From positions 43,507 to 107,506 of the forward strand of contig PHEQ01000011.1 in NCBI GenBank assembly GCA_002842985.1: a stretch of DNA of 64,000 nt, written 5' to 3'. The notes beneath the pieces are model-generated. The model was not told the origin of the DNA. It worked only from the letters and a program-made list of their open reading frames with translations, and did not search any database. The first letter of the stretch is position 1, and each line of letters starts with the position of its first letter. Below, one piece after another: positions 18,048 to 27,490 of the stretch. The translations under genes were made by a program, and so were the position numbers. This DNA is from Alphaproteobacteria bacterium HGW-Alphaproteobacteria-1. GTDB taxonomy: Bacteria > Pseudomonadota > Alphaproteobacteria > Rhodobacterales > Rhodobacteraceae.

Positions 18048-20231
18048 CTACCTCAGTCTCAGGGCATTGAGGGACACGGTAATCGAACTGAGCGACATGG
18101 CCAAGGCGGCGATTAGCGGCGAGCAGAGCCCGGCCACCGCCAGCGGCACGGCGATGATGTTGTAGACCGTGGCGATGCGAAAGTTTTCGCGGATGCGGCG
18201 GGTGGCGGATTTGGCGGTTTCGCAGGCCGCACCGATCGTTGACAGGTCATTGCCCAGAAGCACGATATCCGACGCCACCCGCGCGGCATCGAGCGCCGAG
18301 GCGGGCGAGATCGAGACATGGGCGGCGGCCAGCGCGGCGGTATCGTTGAGGCCGTCGCCCACCATCAGCACGCGCGCGCCCTGATCCCGCAGGGCGGTCA
18401 CGCGCGCGGCCTTGTCGGCGGGCAGCGCCTCGGCCATCCACTCGGTTATTCCCAGCCGTTCGGACAGCGCCTCGACTGCGGGCGTGGTGTCGCCCGACAT
18501 GAGGATAACGCGCTTGCCCTGTTTCACCAGCGCGGCCACGGCTTCCTCTGCGCCGGGACGCAGGGCATCGGCAAAGGTAAAGGCGACCGGCGCGGCCTTG
18601 CCCCGCCTGAGATAGGTCGCGGTCTCGGGGCGGGGTGTCGCGCCAACCCAGCTTGCCCGGCCAAGGCGCACCTCTTGCCCGTCGATCACGCCCTTGGTGC
18701 CGTATCCCGGCACCTCGGTGATATCGGTGACCTTCGCCGCTGCGACACCACCCTCGCGTGCCGCGCGGGTGATCGCCTGCGCCAGCGGATGCGCCGACGC
18801 CTGCGACAGTGCCAGCGCCAGCTCCATGGCATTGCGCGGCAGCCCCTCACCATTGGTCAGGCGCGGCGTGCCGGTGGTGAGCGTGCCGGTCTTGTCGAAT
18901 ACCACCGTGTCCACCTGCGCCAGCCGTTCCAGCGCGGTCTCGTGCTTGATCAGCATTCCGCGCCGAAAAAGCCGCCCTGAGGCCGCCGTCGTGACGGCAG
19001 GCACGGCAAGGCCAAGCGCGCAGGGGCAGGTGATGATCAGCACGGCGGCGGCGATGTTGAGCGCGGTGCGCAGATCCCATGTGTAGAGATACCAGCCGAT
19101 GAAGCTCAGCCCCGAAAGGATATGAACCCCCGGCGCATAGAGCTTGGCCGCGCGGTCCGCCAGCGAGGTATAGCGCGAGCGTCCCGATTCCGCGATGGCC
19201 ACAAGATCGGCCATGCGGTGCAGCGAGGTTTCCGCCCCGACCGCCGTCGCGCGGATCGTGAGCGGCCCGGTGAGGTTTACCTCGCCCGCGCTAACCGCCT
19301 GCCCCTCACCCGCGAAGACGGGCAGCGTCTCGCCAGTCAGGAGAGAGCGGTCGAGCTCCGACGTGCCGCTGACAACCTCGCCATCCACCGGCATCCGACC
19401 GCCGGGGCGCACGAGGATCAGATCGCCCACGGCCAGTTCCGCGATCCCTACCACCTCTTCCACACCGTCCCTCAGCCGCGTCGCGCGCGGCACTTCGAGC
19501 GCGGTCAGCTCCTCTGCGGCAGAACGGGCGATGGCGCGGCTGCGATGATCGAGATACCGCCCCGCCAGCAGGAAGAAGGTGAGTGCGATGGCCGCGTCGA
19601 AATAGGCATGTTCACCCGAAAGCGAGGTCTCCCAGAGCGACATGACCACCGCCAGAAGGATCGCCAGCGTGATCGGCACATCCATGTTGAGCCGCCCGTG
19701 CCGCAGCGCGGACCACGCGTTGCGAAAGAACGGAACACCGGCAAAGGCGATCGCGGGCAGGGTGATTGCGGCGGAAATCCAGTGAAAAAGATCGCGCGTC
19801 GCGGCCTCTGCGCCGGACCAGACCGAGACCGACAGCAGCATGACATTCATGCTGGCAAACCCCGCCACGGCAAGCCGCATCAGCAGATCGCGCCCGGCCT
19901 TGTCGGTTGCCGTGGCGCTGAGTGTGCCCGCGTCCAGCTCATGCGCCTCATAGCCCAGCCCCTCGACCAGCGTGCGCATGTCCTCGGCCGTCACTTCTGG
20001 TGCGGCGTCGATGCTGGCGCGCTTGAGCGTCAGGTTGACGCGGGCCGAGCGCACGTCCGGGTGCGCATTCAGCGCAGTCTCGATCTTCGAAATGCAGGCC
20101 CCGCAATGGATCGTCGGCAGCGACAGCGCAATTCGCGCATCGGGCAGGGCGCGCGCCGCCAGCGCCTCGGCCGCCGGGGCGGCGGCGCAGGCCGGGCAGG
20201 CCGACGGGGTCGGGCGCAGCGCTGCGGTCAT
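18048..20231 (-). CDS. ccoI: Cu(+)-exporting P1B-type ATPase CcoI (FixI)
   Basis: Moves copper across the inner membrane for CuB insertion into cbb3 oxidase. 727 residues. N-terminal CPAC (12-15), a heavy-metal-associated domain with HCGAC (42-46), membrane helices from ~118, the metal-binding CPC (402-404), the phosphorylation site DKTGT (446-450) and the hinge GDGLNDTAAL. This is the FixI/CcoI branch rather than housekeeping CopA, judged mainly from its place between ccoH and ccoS. Three bases separate it from ccoH. Confidence 0.95.
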   Translation of the reverse strand: MTAALRPTPSACPACAAAPAAEALAARALPDARIALSLPTIHCGACISKIETALNAHPDVRSARVNLTLKRASIDAAPEVTAEDMRTLVEGLGYEAHELDAGTLSATATDKAGRDLLMRLAVAGFASMNVMLLSVSVWSGAEAATRDLFHWISAAITLPAIAFAGVPFFRNAWSALRHGRLNMDVPITLAILLAVVMSLWETSLSGEHAYFDAAIALTFFLLAGRYLDHRSRAIARSAAEELTALEVPRATRLRDGVEEVVGIAELAVGDLILVRPGGRMPVDGEVVSGTSELDRSLLTGETLPVFAGEGQAVSAGEVNLTGPLTIRATAVGAETSLHRMADLVAIAESGRSRYTSLADRAAKLYAPGVHILSGLSFIGWYLYTWDLRTALNIAAAVLIITCPCALGLAVPAVTTAASGRLFRRGMLIKHETALERLAQVDTVVFDKTGTLTTGTPRLTNGEGLPRNAMELALALSQASAHPLAQAITRAAREGGVAAAKVTDITEVPGYGTKGVIDGQEVRLGRASWVGATPRPETATYLRRGKAAPVAFTFADALRPGAEEAVAALVKQGKRVILMSGDTTPAVEALSERLGITEWMAEALPADKAARVTALRDQGARVLMVGDGLNDTAALAAAHVSISPASALDAARVASDIVLLGNDLSTIGAACETAKSATRRIRENFRIATVYNIIAVPLAVAGLCSPLIAALAMSLSSITVSLNALRLR

Positions 20232-20234
20232 GGT

Positions 20235-20693
20235 CTATTCCGTCACCAATACGACGCGTTGCTGAAACGCGGTGCCGTCCGACGCTTTAGCCACCATGCG
20301 GATATTCCAGTTGCCGGGGGCAAGCGTGACCGGCGCGACATAGCCCCGCCCGTCAAAGTGGAAATCGGGCCGCTGATCCTCGGCCACATGGGTGGCGCGG
20401 CCTACCGTCGCGTCAAGCGAGGCCACCCGCACCGGTTGCCCCTCTGCATCGATGATCGCCAGCCGCAGCACCCCGCCGCCATGGGTGGCGCGCACATCCC
20501 AGCCAAGCGCCTCCTGCGCCGCCTTGCGCTCGTTGAACTCCTGACTGGCGACGTAGGAATTTTTCACCTCCAGGCCTGGAAAGGTGCTGACCGCCGAGTA
20601 GGCCAGAAAGAGGTTCACCGCGATGATCGTCCCGAACGCCCCGGAAAATATGAAAAAAACGTGCCGCCCGGTAAGTTTCCGTTCCACCATCAT
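20235..20693 (-). CDS. ccoH: cbb3 oxidase assembly protein CcoH (FixH)
   Basis: 152-residue protein with one N-terminal membrane span (~9-32) and a periplasmic beta-rich domain (WDVRATHGGG...LAPGNWNIRM). FixH-family proteins help CcoI and the oxidase subunits assemble. ATG 20693 overlaps the ccoG stop as ATGA; a second ATG follows directly. Part of ccoGHIS. Confidence 0.93.
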   Translation of the reverse strand: MMVERKLTGRHVFFIFSGAFGTIIAVNLFLAYSAVSTFPGLEVKNSYVASQEFNERKAAQEALGWDVRATHGGGVLRLAIIDAEGQPVRVASLDATVGRATHVAEDQRPDFHFDGRGYVAPVTLAPGNWNIRMVAKASDGTAFQQRVVLVTE

Positions 20694-22126
20694 TCCCCCC
20701 GTCCGTTGAATACCGTGTCCTTGAAGGCGCGCGCGCCGCTTTCGCGATCCTCCAGCCAGATGCGCACCTCGCTGCGCGCGTCGCGCGCGGGGTCCGATCC
20801 CGGCGGTGCTGCCAGATACAGCCGTTGCAGGCGCATTTCGTCGGCGGGCACGCTGACCACGTTACCCTCGATCCCCTCGAGCGACAGCTTGATTGCCGGG
20901 TGGCCCTTGACGCTGAGAATAAAATCGCGCGCATCATGCTGCATGTTGCGGATGCGCACCTCGTAGGTATTGCGAATCGTGCCGTCCGAGAGCGTGACGT
21001 AGAGCGGATTGCGCACCGGAGCGACGGTGATATCGAGATCAGAGCGGATGAAGAGCGCAAAGACAAGGCCGATCCCGACCGCAGACCAGAGCGCGGTATA
21101 GAGGATCGTGCGCGGGCGCAGGACATGCTGCCAGACGGGCTTGGGCGCTTTGCCCTCGCGTTCTCTCACCTCGTCGGTGAGCGCCATATAGTCGATCAGG
21201 CCGCGCGGCTTGCCAAGCTTGGCCATGACATCGTCACAGGCGTCGATGCAGAGCGCGCAGGTGATACACTCCATCTGCTGACCGTCCCGAATGTCGATGC
21301 CCATGGGACAGACATTCACGCAGGCCATGCAATCGACGCAATCGCCCATCGCGGCCCCTGCGCGCACCTCATCGGAGTTCTTGCGCGGCTCGCCCCGCCA
21401 GCTTCGGTAGCCGACGGTGAGGCTGTCCTCGTCCAGCATCGCTGCCTGAATGCGCGGCCAGGGACAGGCATAGATGCAGATCTGCTCGCGCGCGAAGCCG
21501 CCGAAAAAGAACGTGGTGCCGGTGAGAACGGCGATGGTGGTATAGGCGATGGGGTGTGCGTTGAGCGTGAAGAGATCGCGCAACAGCGTCGGCGCATCGG
21601 TGAAATAGAACACCCAGGCGCCGCCCGTGGCGACCCCGATCAAAAGCCATGTAACCCACTTGGTGATTCGCAGCCGGAACTTGCGGAAATCCCATCTCTT
21701 CTGCCGGTGCAGCCGCAGCCGCGCATTGCGGTCGCCCTCGATCCAGCGCTCCACGAGAATGAAAAGATCGGTCCAGACGGTCTGCGGACAGGCATAGCCG
21801 CACCAGACCCGGCCAAGCGCCGAAGTGAACAGAAACAGCCCCAGGCCAGCCATCACCAGCAGCCCGGCCACGAAATAGAATTCATGCGGCCAGATCTCGA
21901 TCCAGAAGAAAAAGAATCGACGGCTTGCCAGATCGAGCAGCACCGCCTGATCCGGCAGGCTCTCGCCGCGATCCCAGCGGATCCACGGGGTGATGTAGTA
22001 GATGCCCAGCGTCACTGCCATGATCACCCATTTGAGGTTGCGAAACGGCCCCGAGACGCGGCGCGGAAAGATCGGCTCCTGCGCGGCATAGAGAGATTGC
22101 GGGGCGTTCGGCTGGGTTTCGGACAC
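20690..22126 (-). CDS. ccoG: cbb3 oxidase accessory ferredoxin-type membrane protein CcoG (FixG/RdxA)
   Basis: Membrane protein with two 4Fe-4S cluster motifs, thought to handle copper reduction for oxidase assembly. 478 residues, several membrane spans, a CxxC-type YACPQT segment in the N-terminal half, and the double ferredoxin motif CVDCMACVNVCP...CITCALCIDAC near the middle. A C-terminal immunoglobulin-like periplasmic domain follows. First gene of ccoGHIS; a perfect FNR box lies 62 bases before the start codon. Confidence 0.95.
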   Translation of the reverse strand: MSETQPNAPQSLYAAQEPIFPRRVSGPFRNLKWVIMAVTLGIYYITPWIRWDRGESLPDQAVLLDLASRRFFFFWIEIWPHEFYFVAGLLVMAGLGLFLFTSALGRVWCGYACPQTVWTDLFILVERWIEGDRNARLRLHRQKRWDFRKFRLRITKWVTWLLIGVATGGAWVFYFTDAPTLLRDLFTLNAHPIAYTTIAVLTGTTFFFGGFAREQICIYACPWPRIQAAMLDEDSLTVGYRSWRGEPRKNSDEVRAGAAMGDCVDCMACVNVCPMGIDIRDGQQMECITCALCIDACDDVMAKLGKPRGLIDYMALTDEVREREGKAPKPVWQHVLRPRTILYTALWSAVGIGLVFALFIRSDLDITVAPVRNPLYVTLSDGTIRNTYEVRIRNMQHDARDFILSVKGHPAIKLSLEGIEGNVVSVPADEMRLQRLYLAAPPGSDPARDARSEVRIWLEDRESGARAFKDTVFNGRGE

Positions 22127-22188
22127 TGGCTCACTCCGATAAGATCGGTTTCAGGTTCGTCTTTTCGCAGGCGGTTCCGCCCATGGCT

Positions 22189-22202
22189 TTGACCTGCGTC
22201 AA
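22189..22202. promoter_or_regulatory. FNR/FnrL box upstream of ccoGHIS
   Basis: TTGACCTGCGTCAA matches TTGA-N6-TCAA exactly. Its centre is about 69 bases before the ccoG start codon; a class II promoter (box at -41.5) would start transcription near 22154, leaving a ~28-base leader. The -10 at that spacing is poor, so the start site is uncertain. Oxygen-dependent activation by an FnrL-type regulator is inferred from the known control of cco genes in Rhodobacteraceae. Confidence 0.85.
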
Positions 22203-22312
22203 AACTGGGGCAAATTCCGCGCGGGCGAAGCGTGGCGTGTTGCCGCGCGGGCGGATAACGGCACCGGCCCTTCCTGGAAACGCGCGAACAGGACGGAGGG
22301 ACCGGTGCCTCG

Positions 22313-22342
22313 CCCCGGTCCCGCCCGAAGGCGGGGCCGGGG
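22313..22342 (-). terminator. Strong hairpin downstream of ccoP
   Basis: CCCCGGTCCCGCC (22313-22325), loop CGAA, GGCGGGGCCGGGG (22330-22342): 13-bp arms with one mismatch, just past the ccoP stop. No T-tract on the minus strand, so it may stop transcription weakly or protect the ccoNOQP mRNA end, separating it from ccoGHIS. Confidence 0.55.
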
Positions 22343-22358
22343 TGTTCAGAGGCGGTGT

Positions 22359-23228
22359 TTATTCGCCGCCGCCAAGCTGGTGGACATAGATTGCGACGGC
22401 GCGCAGCTGCGCCTCGCTCAGATTGGCGCCGCCCATGGCGGGCATGATGCCGAAGCGCGAATAGGTGACCGTCTCGCGGAGCGTGTCGTAATCCCCGCCA
22501 TAGAGCCAGATCGCATCGGCCAGGTTGGGCGCTCCCTGAGTGATGTCGCCCTCACCCGCCTCGCCGTGACAGGCGGCGCAATTGTCCAAGAACACGCTCT
22601 CGCCGGCCGCCGCCGCCGCCGCATCCTGCGGCTCGCCCGAGAGCGACATGACATGGTTCACCACCTGGTCGATCTCGGCGCTTTCCAGCAAGTCGCCAAA
22701 GGCCGGCATCTGCGACCAGCGCGCATCCGGATCCGTCTCGTTGCGGATCCCGTGAGCGATGGTCAGGTGGATATCCTCGAGCGTCCCGCCCCAGAGCCAG
22801 TCATTGTCCAGAAGGCTGGGATAACCCCCTGCCTGCACACCCGCAGCCCCGGCACCGTGGCACTGGGCACAATAGGTGCGGAATACCGCTCCGCCTGCTG
22901 CGACAGCAAAGGCGTTGAGGTCGGGGTCGCCGGGAATGTCGTTGAGATCGGCCGCGACGAGGCGCGCATTGATTTCCGCGTTTGCCTCACGCGCCGCCTC
23001 TATCTCGGCGGCGACATTGGCGCGGGTCGACCAGCCCTTGTAGCCCGCCGTTGCCTGATTCACCAACGGCCATGCAGGATAGGCGATCACATACCAGATC
23101 CCCCAGACGATGCAGGCGTAGAATACCCAGAGCCACCAGCGCGGCAACGGATTGTCGAATTCCTGAATACCGTCCCATTCGTGGCCCGTGGTATCCGGTT
23201 CCTGTTTGTCGATCGGCTTCTTGGCCAT
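22359..23228 (-). CDS. ccoP: cbb3-type cytochrome c oxidase subunit III (CcoP), diheme
   Basis: Membrane-anchored diheme cytochrome c that feeds electrons to CcoO/CcoN. 289 residues: N-terminal cytoplasmic tail, membrane span (~32-52), then two cytochrome domains with heme sites CAQCH (120-124) and CAACH (217-221). Methionine-containing segments ([17 protein letters not shown]) supply axial ligands. Three bases downstream of ccoQ. Confidence 0.96.
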   Translation of the reverse strand: MAKKPIDKQEPDTTGHEWDGIQEFDNPLPRWWLWVFYACIVWGIWYVIAYPAWPLVNQATAGYKGWSTRANVAAEIEAAREANAEINARLVAADLNDIPGDPDLNAFAVAAGGAVFRTYCAQCHGAGAAGVQAGGYPSLLDNDWLWGGTLEDIHLTIAHGIRNETDPDARWSQMPAFGDLLESAEIDQVVNHVMSLSGEPQDAAAAAAGESVFLDNCAACHGEAGEGDITQGAPNLADAIWLYGGDYDTLRETVTYSRFGIMPAMGGANLSEAQLRAVAIYVHQLGGGE

Positions 23229-23231
23229 GTC

Positions 23232-23426
23232 TTACGCCTCCTTGGCGTCGGCATCCCGCGCGGGGGCCGGTTTGTCTTCGTGCCGGAAGGGGATGTTTGC
23301 CGGGTTCTCGTAGGTCTTGCTGGCCCCTGGGCGGAACACCCAGATCACCACCCCGATGAAGAACGCGAAGAGCACCAGTAACATCCAGCTATCGGCGAAT
23401 TGGCGAAGCAGCGAATAGGTTTCCAT
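23232..23426 (-). CDS. ccoQ: cbb3-type oxidase subunit CcoQ (FixQ)
   Basis: 64-residue single-span protein (hydrophobic ~14-31, WMLLVLFAFFIGVVIWVF) with a polar, proline/charge-rich tail. CcoQ stabilises the oxidase complex, particularly against oxygen in Rhodobacter. Located between ccoO and ccoP as usual. Confidence 0.93.
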   Translation of the reverse strand: METYSLLRQFADSWMLLVLFAFFIGVVIWVFRPGASKTYENPANIPFRHEDKPAPARDADAKEA

Positions 23427-23438
23427 TGCGTTCCCTCC

Positions 23439-24164
23439 TCAGCGGCTGGCGACGGGCGTGAAGGTCGAGAAATCGACCAGCGTGCCCAGCATCTGCATGT
23501 AGGCAATCAGCGCATCGGTCTCCGATATACCCGGTTGCCCGTCGAAATTGCGCACCTGTGCCTTGGGATAGCGGGCAAGCAGCCCGTCGGTATCCGCCTC
23601 CGGATCGGACTGTGCCCGGAAATCCGCCACCGCGTTCTCGATCATCTCGTCGCTATAGGGCACGCCCACCAGACGATGCGTCTTCATCAGGTCGGCGATA
23701 TGCGCGCCGTCGATCAGACGGTTTTCGAGAAAGCCATACTTGGGCATGACCGATTCGGGCACCATGGATTGCGGATTGCGCAGGTGCTTGACGTGCCAGT
23801 CATCCGAATAGCGGCCGCCGACGCGGGCAAGATCGGGCCCCGTCCGCTTGGACCCCCACTGGAACGGGTGGTCGTATTTCGACTCGGCTGCCAGGGAATA
23901 GTGGCCATAGCGTTCCACCTCGTCACGCATCGGGCGGATCATCTGGCTGTGACAGACGTAACAGCCCTCGCGGAGATAGATGTCGCGCCCCGCGAGTTCG
24001 AGCGGCGCGTAGGGGCGCACCCCCTCCACGTCCTCGATGGTGTTCTCAAGCCAGAACAGGGGCGCGATCTGCACGATGCCGCCGATGGTGACCACGAGGA
24101 AGGCGAAGATCGCCAGAAGCGTGACGTTCTTCTCAAGGATCGCGTGTTTGTCCAGAATTGCCAT
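23439..24164 (-). CDS. ccoO: cbb3-type cytochrome c oxidase subunit II (CcoO), monoheme
   Basis: Membrane-anchored monoheme cytochrome c. 241 residues: an N-terminal membrane span (~15-35), heme site CYVCH (68-72) followed by [10 protein letters not shown], and a later methionine-rich segment ([12 protein letters not shown]). 14 bases after ccoN. Confidence 0.96.
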   Translation of the reverse strand: MAILDKHAILEKNVTLLAIFAFLVVTIGGIVQIAPLFWLENTIEDVEGVRPYAPLELAGRDIYLREGCYVCHSQMIRPMRDEVERYGHYSLAAESKYDHPFQWGSKRTGPDLARVGGRYSDDWHVKHLRNPQSMVPESVMPKYGFLENRLIDGAHIADLMKTHRLVGVPYSDEMIENAVADFRAQSDPEADTDGLLARYPKAQVRNFDGQPGISETDALIAYMQMLGTLVDFSTFTPVASR

Positions 24165-24178
24165 CTCTCCGGCCCTCC

Positions 24179-25783
24179 TTATTCAGCCGGGACTGTGCTG
24201 TTCGTGGCCTCGACGGCCGGCGAACGTTTCACAGTCATCCAGAGGTTGTAGCACATGATGAGTGCCCCGGTGAGGAACATGACCCCGCCCAGCCCGCGCA
24301 CCACATACATCGGGAACTTCGCGGCCACAGTATCGGCGAAGGAGTTGACGAGGAAGCCGTTGGCGTCCACCTCGCGCCACATCAGCCCTTCCATGATCCC
24401 GGTCACCCACATCGACGCGGCGTAGAGCACGATCCCGATGGTCGCGAGCCAGAAGTGCCAGCTGACCAGGCTCAGGCTGTAAAGCCGCTCGCGGTTCCAC
24501 AGGCGCGGCACAAGGAAGTAGAGCGCGCCGAAGGTGATCATGCCGTTCCAGCCAAGCGCGCCGGAATGCACATGGCCAATCGTCCAGTCTGTGTAATGCG
24601 ACAGCGAGTTGACCGCGCGAATGGACATCATCGGCCCTTCAAAGGTGGACATGCCGTAAAAGCCGATCGAGATCACCATCATGCGGATCACCGGATCGGT
24701 GCGCAGCTTGTCCCAGGCGCCCGAAAGCGTCATCAGACCGTTGATCATCCCGCCCCAGGACGGCATCCAGAGAATGATCGAGAACACCATGCCCAGCGTC
24801 GAGGCCCAGTCGGGCAGCGCCGTGTAGTGCAGGTGGTGCGGCCCGGCCCAGATATAGATGAAGATCAGCGCCCAGAAGTGGATGATCGACAGCTTGTAGC
24901 TGTAGACCGGACGTTCGGCCTGCTTCGGCACGAAGTAATACATCATGCCAAGGAAACCGGCGGTGAGGAAGAACCCGACGGCGTTGTGGCCATACCACCA
25001 CTGCACCATGGCATCCTGCACGCCCGAGAAGACCTGCACCGATTTGGAGCCGAAGATGCTGACCGGGATGCTGAGGTTGTTGACAACATGCAACATCGCC
25101 ACGGTGATGATGAACGACAGGAAGAACCAGTTGGCCACGTAGATATGAGGCTCGCGGCGTTTCACCAGCGTGCCGACAAAGACCGCGAGATAGGCCAGCC
25201 AGACAACCGTAAGCCACAGGTCCACATACCATTCCGGCTCGGCATATTCCTTGGATTGGGTTGCGCCCAGAAGATAGCCCGTCGCCGCCAGAACGATCAC
25301 AAGCTGATAGCCCCAGAACACGAACCACGCCAGATTGCCGCCCCAGAGGCGCGCGGCGCTCGTGCGCTGCACCACGTAGAACGAGGTGGCGATGAGGGCG
25401 TTGCCGCCAAAGGCGAAGATCACAGCCGAGGTATGCAAGGGACGCAACCGCCCGAAATTCGCATAACCCTGTGCCCACTCAAAGTTCAGCCCCGGAAAGG
25501 CAAGCTGAAAGGCGATGAACGTGCCCGCGAGAAAGCCCACCACACCCCAGAGCGCGGTGGCGATGACCCCGGCGCGGATCACGCCATCCATGTATTCGCC
25601 GGACAGATCCGCCTTGGTCTCCGGTTCGTCGGTGTGCCGGAGCACCCACAAAAACAGCCCGCCGGCCACCAGCGCGATTGTCAGCGCATTGACCAGATAG
25701 GCCAGATCGCGCGCATAATTGGCCGCGACCAGCGCGAAAAGCGTGATCACCCCAAGCACGATCAGCTTGATATAATTCGTCAT
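24179..25783 (-). CDS. ccoN: cbb3-type cytochrome c oxidase catalytic subunit I (CcoN)
   Basis: Heme-copper catalytic subunit reducing O2 to water with high affinity. 534 residues from ATG 25783, preceded by AAGGGA; a GTG seven codons earlier is in frame but would bury the ribosome site. About 12 membrane spans. Metal-site histidines fall in [22 protein letters not shown] and [12 protein letters not shown]. First gene of ccoNOQP; the two FNR boxes in the gap to uspA are the likely oxygen control. Confidence 0.97.
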   Translation of the reverse strand: MTNYIKLIVLGVITLFALVAANYARDLAYLVNALTIALVAGGLFLWVLRHTDEPETKADLSGEYMDGVIRAGVIATALWGVVGFLAGTFIAFQLAFPGLNFEWAQGYANFGRLRPLHTSAVIFAFGGNALIATSFYVVQRTSAARLWGGNLAWFVFWGYQLVIVLAATGYLLGATQSKEYAEPEWYVDLWLTVVWLAYLAVFVGTLVKRREPHIYVANWFFLSFIITVAMLHVVNNLSIPVSIFGSKSVQVFSGVQDAMVQWWYGHNAVGFFLTAGFLGMMYYFVPKQAERPVYSYKLSIIHFWALIFIYIWAGPHHLHYTALPDWASTLGMVFSIILWMPSWGGMINGLMTLSGAWDKLRTDPVIRMMVISIGFYGMSTFEGPMMSIRAVNSLSHYTDWTIGHVHSGALGWNGMITFGALYFLVPRLWNRERLYSLSLVSWHFWLATIGIVLYAASMWVTGIMEGLMWREVDANGFLVNSFADTVAAKFPMYVVRGLGGVMFLTGALIMCYNLWMTVKRSPAVEATNSTVPAE

Positions 25784-25877
25784 GTTGCGTCCCTTCGTCT
25801 TCACCTGCCCGAGTCGGCCTGACCCGCGCAGGCGCGTTTGACAGTGCCCGTAATGCTAGGATCGGAGTCAACAAACA

Positions 25878-25891
25878 TTGATCTGTGTCAA
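25878..25891. promoter_or_regulatory. FNR/FnrL box 1 in the ccoN-uspA gap
   Basis: TTGATCTGTGTCAA, a perfect TTGA-N6-TCAA site, centred ~101 bases before the ccoN ATG. With the box at -41.5 of the minus strand, transcription would start near 25843 with a -10 reading CATTAC at 25855-25850. Most likely drives ccoNOQP. Confidence 0.85.
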
Positions 25892-25909
25892 AGCCCCACA
25901 TACTCCAGA

Positions 25910-25951
25910 TTGATCCGGGTCAATGCGGCGCGCTTCCCCCGCTCCTATGCT
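25910..25951 (+). promoter_or_regulatory. FNR/FnrL box 2 and -10 element for uspA
   Basis: TTGATCCGGGTCAA (25910-25923) is a second perfect FNR site. TATGCT at 25946-25951 lies where the -10 should be if the box is centred at -41.5, predicting a transcript start near 25958 and a 27-base leader to uspA. The two boxes are 32 bases apart centre to centre, about three helical turns, so they lie on the same DNA face. Confidence 0.8.
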
Positions 25952-25984
25952 GTCCCCAGCGTAACACCAGCCAGGATATCCGCC

Positions 25985-26824
25985 ATGACATATAACAGTC
26001 TTTTCACGGTCCTTACTGACGCAGCCCTTGTCGAAGAGACCCTGACCCATGCCATCGCTGCCGCAGAGGCGCATGATGCGCATCTGGATGTGCTCTGCCT
26101 CGGCGTGGATCGGAGCCAGACCGGTTATTACTATGCGGGCGCGAGCGCCATCGTGCTTCAGGAAACCATCGCCCGCGCGCAGGAAGAGTCCGAGGAGGTC
26201 GAAGCACTGGCCCGCAAGCGGCTCGATGTGACAACGCTTCGCTGGTCGCTCGACGCCGGGGTAAGCCAACTGGCCGATCTCGGGCGGCACGTCTCGGCAC
26301 GGGCACGCTTTTCCGATCTGGTCATTCTGCCGCAGCCCTATGGTGACGGGCGCGGGGCCGAACTTGAACCGGTGACCGAATCGGCCCTCTTCGAAGGTCA
26401 TACCCCGGTGCTCATTGCCCCTGTCGGCGCCGCGCCCGTTCCGCATCCCAAACGTATCCTGCTCGGCTGGAACGAGAGCAGCGAGGCACTTGGTGCGACC
26501 CGCGCCGCGCTGCCGCTTCTGCGCGCTGCCGAAAGCGTGCATGTCGTGGTGATCGACCCGCCCACGCATGGCCCGAACCGCTCCGATCCGGGCGGTCTTC
26601 TGTCGCAATATCTTGCGCGGCACAGGGTGAAGGTGGAAATCGACGTGCTGTCCAAGACGCTGCCGCGCGTGTCCGACGTGCTCTTGCGCCATGTCACCGA
26701 CATGGATGCCGACATGGTGGTGATGGGGGCCTATGGCCATTCGCGCTTCCGCGAGGCGATCTTTGGCGGCGCGACGCGCTACATGCTGGAACAGGCCGCC
26801 GTGCCGGTCTTCATGGCGCATTGA
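25985..26824 (+). CDS. Tandem universal stress protein (two UspA domains)
   Basis: 279 residues with two Usp-like folds. The C-terminal one carries the ATP-binding pattern VMGAYGHSRFREAIFGGAT (G-x2-G-x9-G-S/T style), while the N-terminal one is less conserved. ATG 25985 is chosen because the FNR-dependent promoter predicts a start upstream at ~25958; in-frame codons further left would overlap the boxes. A stress gene divergent from ccoNOQP under FnrL control is known in Rhodobacter relatives; the molecular role is unknown. Confidence 0.88.
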   Translation: MTYNSLFTVLTDAALVEETLTHAIAAAEAHDAHLDVLCLGVDRSQTGYYYAGASAIVLQETIARAQEESEEVEALARKRLDVTTLRWSLDAGVSQLADLGRHVSARARFSDLVILPQPYGDGRGAELEPVTESALFEGHTPVLIAPVGAAPVPHPKRILLGWNESSEALGATRAALPLLRAAESVHVVVIDPPTHGPNRSDPGGLLSQYLARHRVKVEIDVLSKTLPRVSDVLLRHVTDMDADMVVMGAYGHSRFREAIFGGATRYMLEQAAVPVFMAH

Positions 26825-26934
26825 GCGCGCGGGGCCGTGGCCTTTTGCACAGGGTCTGCGCCCCGGCGCGGAATTGTCGGGCGGGGCGGCGAGGCGCATT
26901 CTGGGGGCATGACAACCTCACAGGAGCCAGCCCC

Positions 26935-27432
26935 ATGACCGTCCCCGTCCACCCCGCCACCCGCATCGGCCATGTCCACCTCAAGGTGGCCGATCTTGAG
27001 CGCGCCATCGGATTCTATTCCGGCGTGCTCGGCTTCGAGATCACGCAATATTATTCCGGCGGGCGCGCGGCGTTTCTCTCGGCGGGGGGCTATCATCACC
27101 ATATCGGGCTGAATACCTGGGAGAGCCTTGGCGCCACGCCGCCGCCGCCGGGCCATACCGGGCTCTATCACACGGCGTTCCTTTATCCGGACCGGGCCGC
27201 CCTTGGCGATGCGCTGCGGCGGGTGCTCGAGGCGGGGATCACGCTTGACGGGGCCGCCGACCACGGCGTGAGCGAGGCGGTCTATCTGCGCGACCCCGAT
27301 GGCAACGGCGTCGAACTTTACCGCGACAAGCCCGAAGCCGACTGGCCGCGCGACGGCGAGGGACGCCTTGCCATGATCAATGCGCGGCTTGACCTTGACG
27401 CGCTTCTGGCCGAGGCCCCGCCGCGCGCCTGA
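26935..27432 (+). CDS. VOC-family metalloprotein (glyoxalase/dioxygenase-like)
   Basis: 165 residues from ATG 26935 (AGGAG at 26922-26926). Vicinal-oxygen-chelate fold: GHVHLKVADLERAIGFYSGVLGFE near the N-terminus gives one His ligand, GLYHTAFLYPDR a second, and VYLRDPDGNGVELYRD the Glu. This resembles the N-terminal half of catechol-2,3-dioxygenase (CatE-like) proteins. Substrate not predictable; no aromatic-degradation genes are nearby. Confidence 0.8.
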   Translation: MTVPVHPATRIGHVHLKVADLERAIGFYSGVLGFEITQYYSGGRAAFLSAGGYHHHIGLNTWESLGATPPPPGHTGLYHTAFLYPDRAALGDALRRVLEAGITLDGAADHGVSEAVYLRDPDGNGVELYRDKPEADWPRDGEGRLAMINARLDLDALLAEAPPRA

Positions 27433-27490
27433 CCCCTCTGGACGCAGCCGTGCGCGCGGCCTAACCTCTGGGCAAAAGGGAGGGCGCCGC

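Noticed and set aside
19122..20966. A 614-codon plus-strand frame opposite ccoI and ccoH
   Set aside because: Antisense shadow of conserved cco genes with no domain of its own.
25838..25866. TTGACA at 25838-25843 as a sigma-70 promoter for uspA
   Set aside because: No -10 at 16-18 bases; the FNR box 2 with TATGCT explains uspA better.
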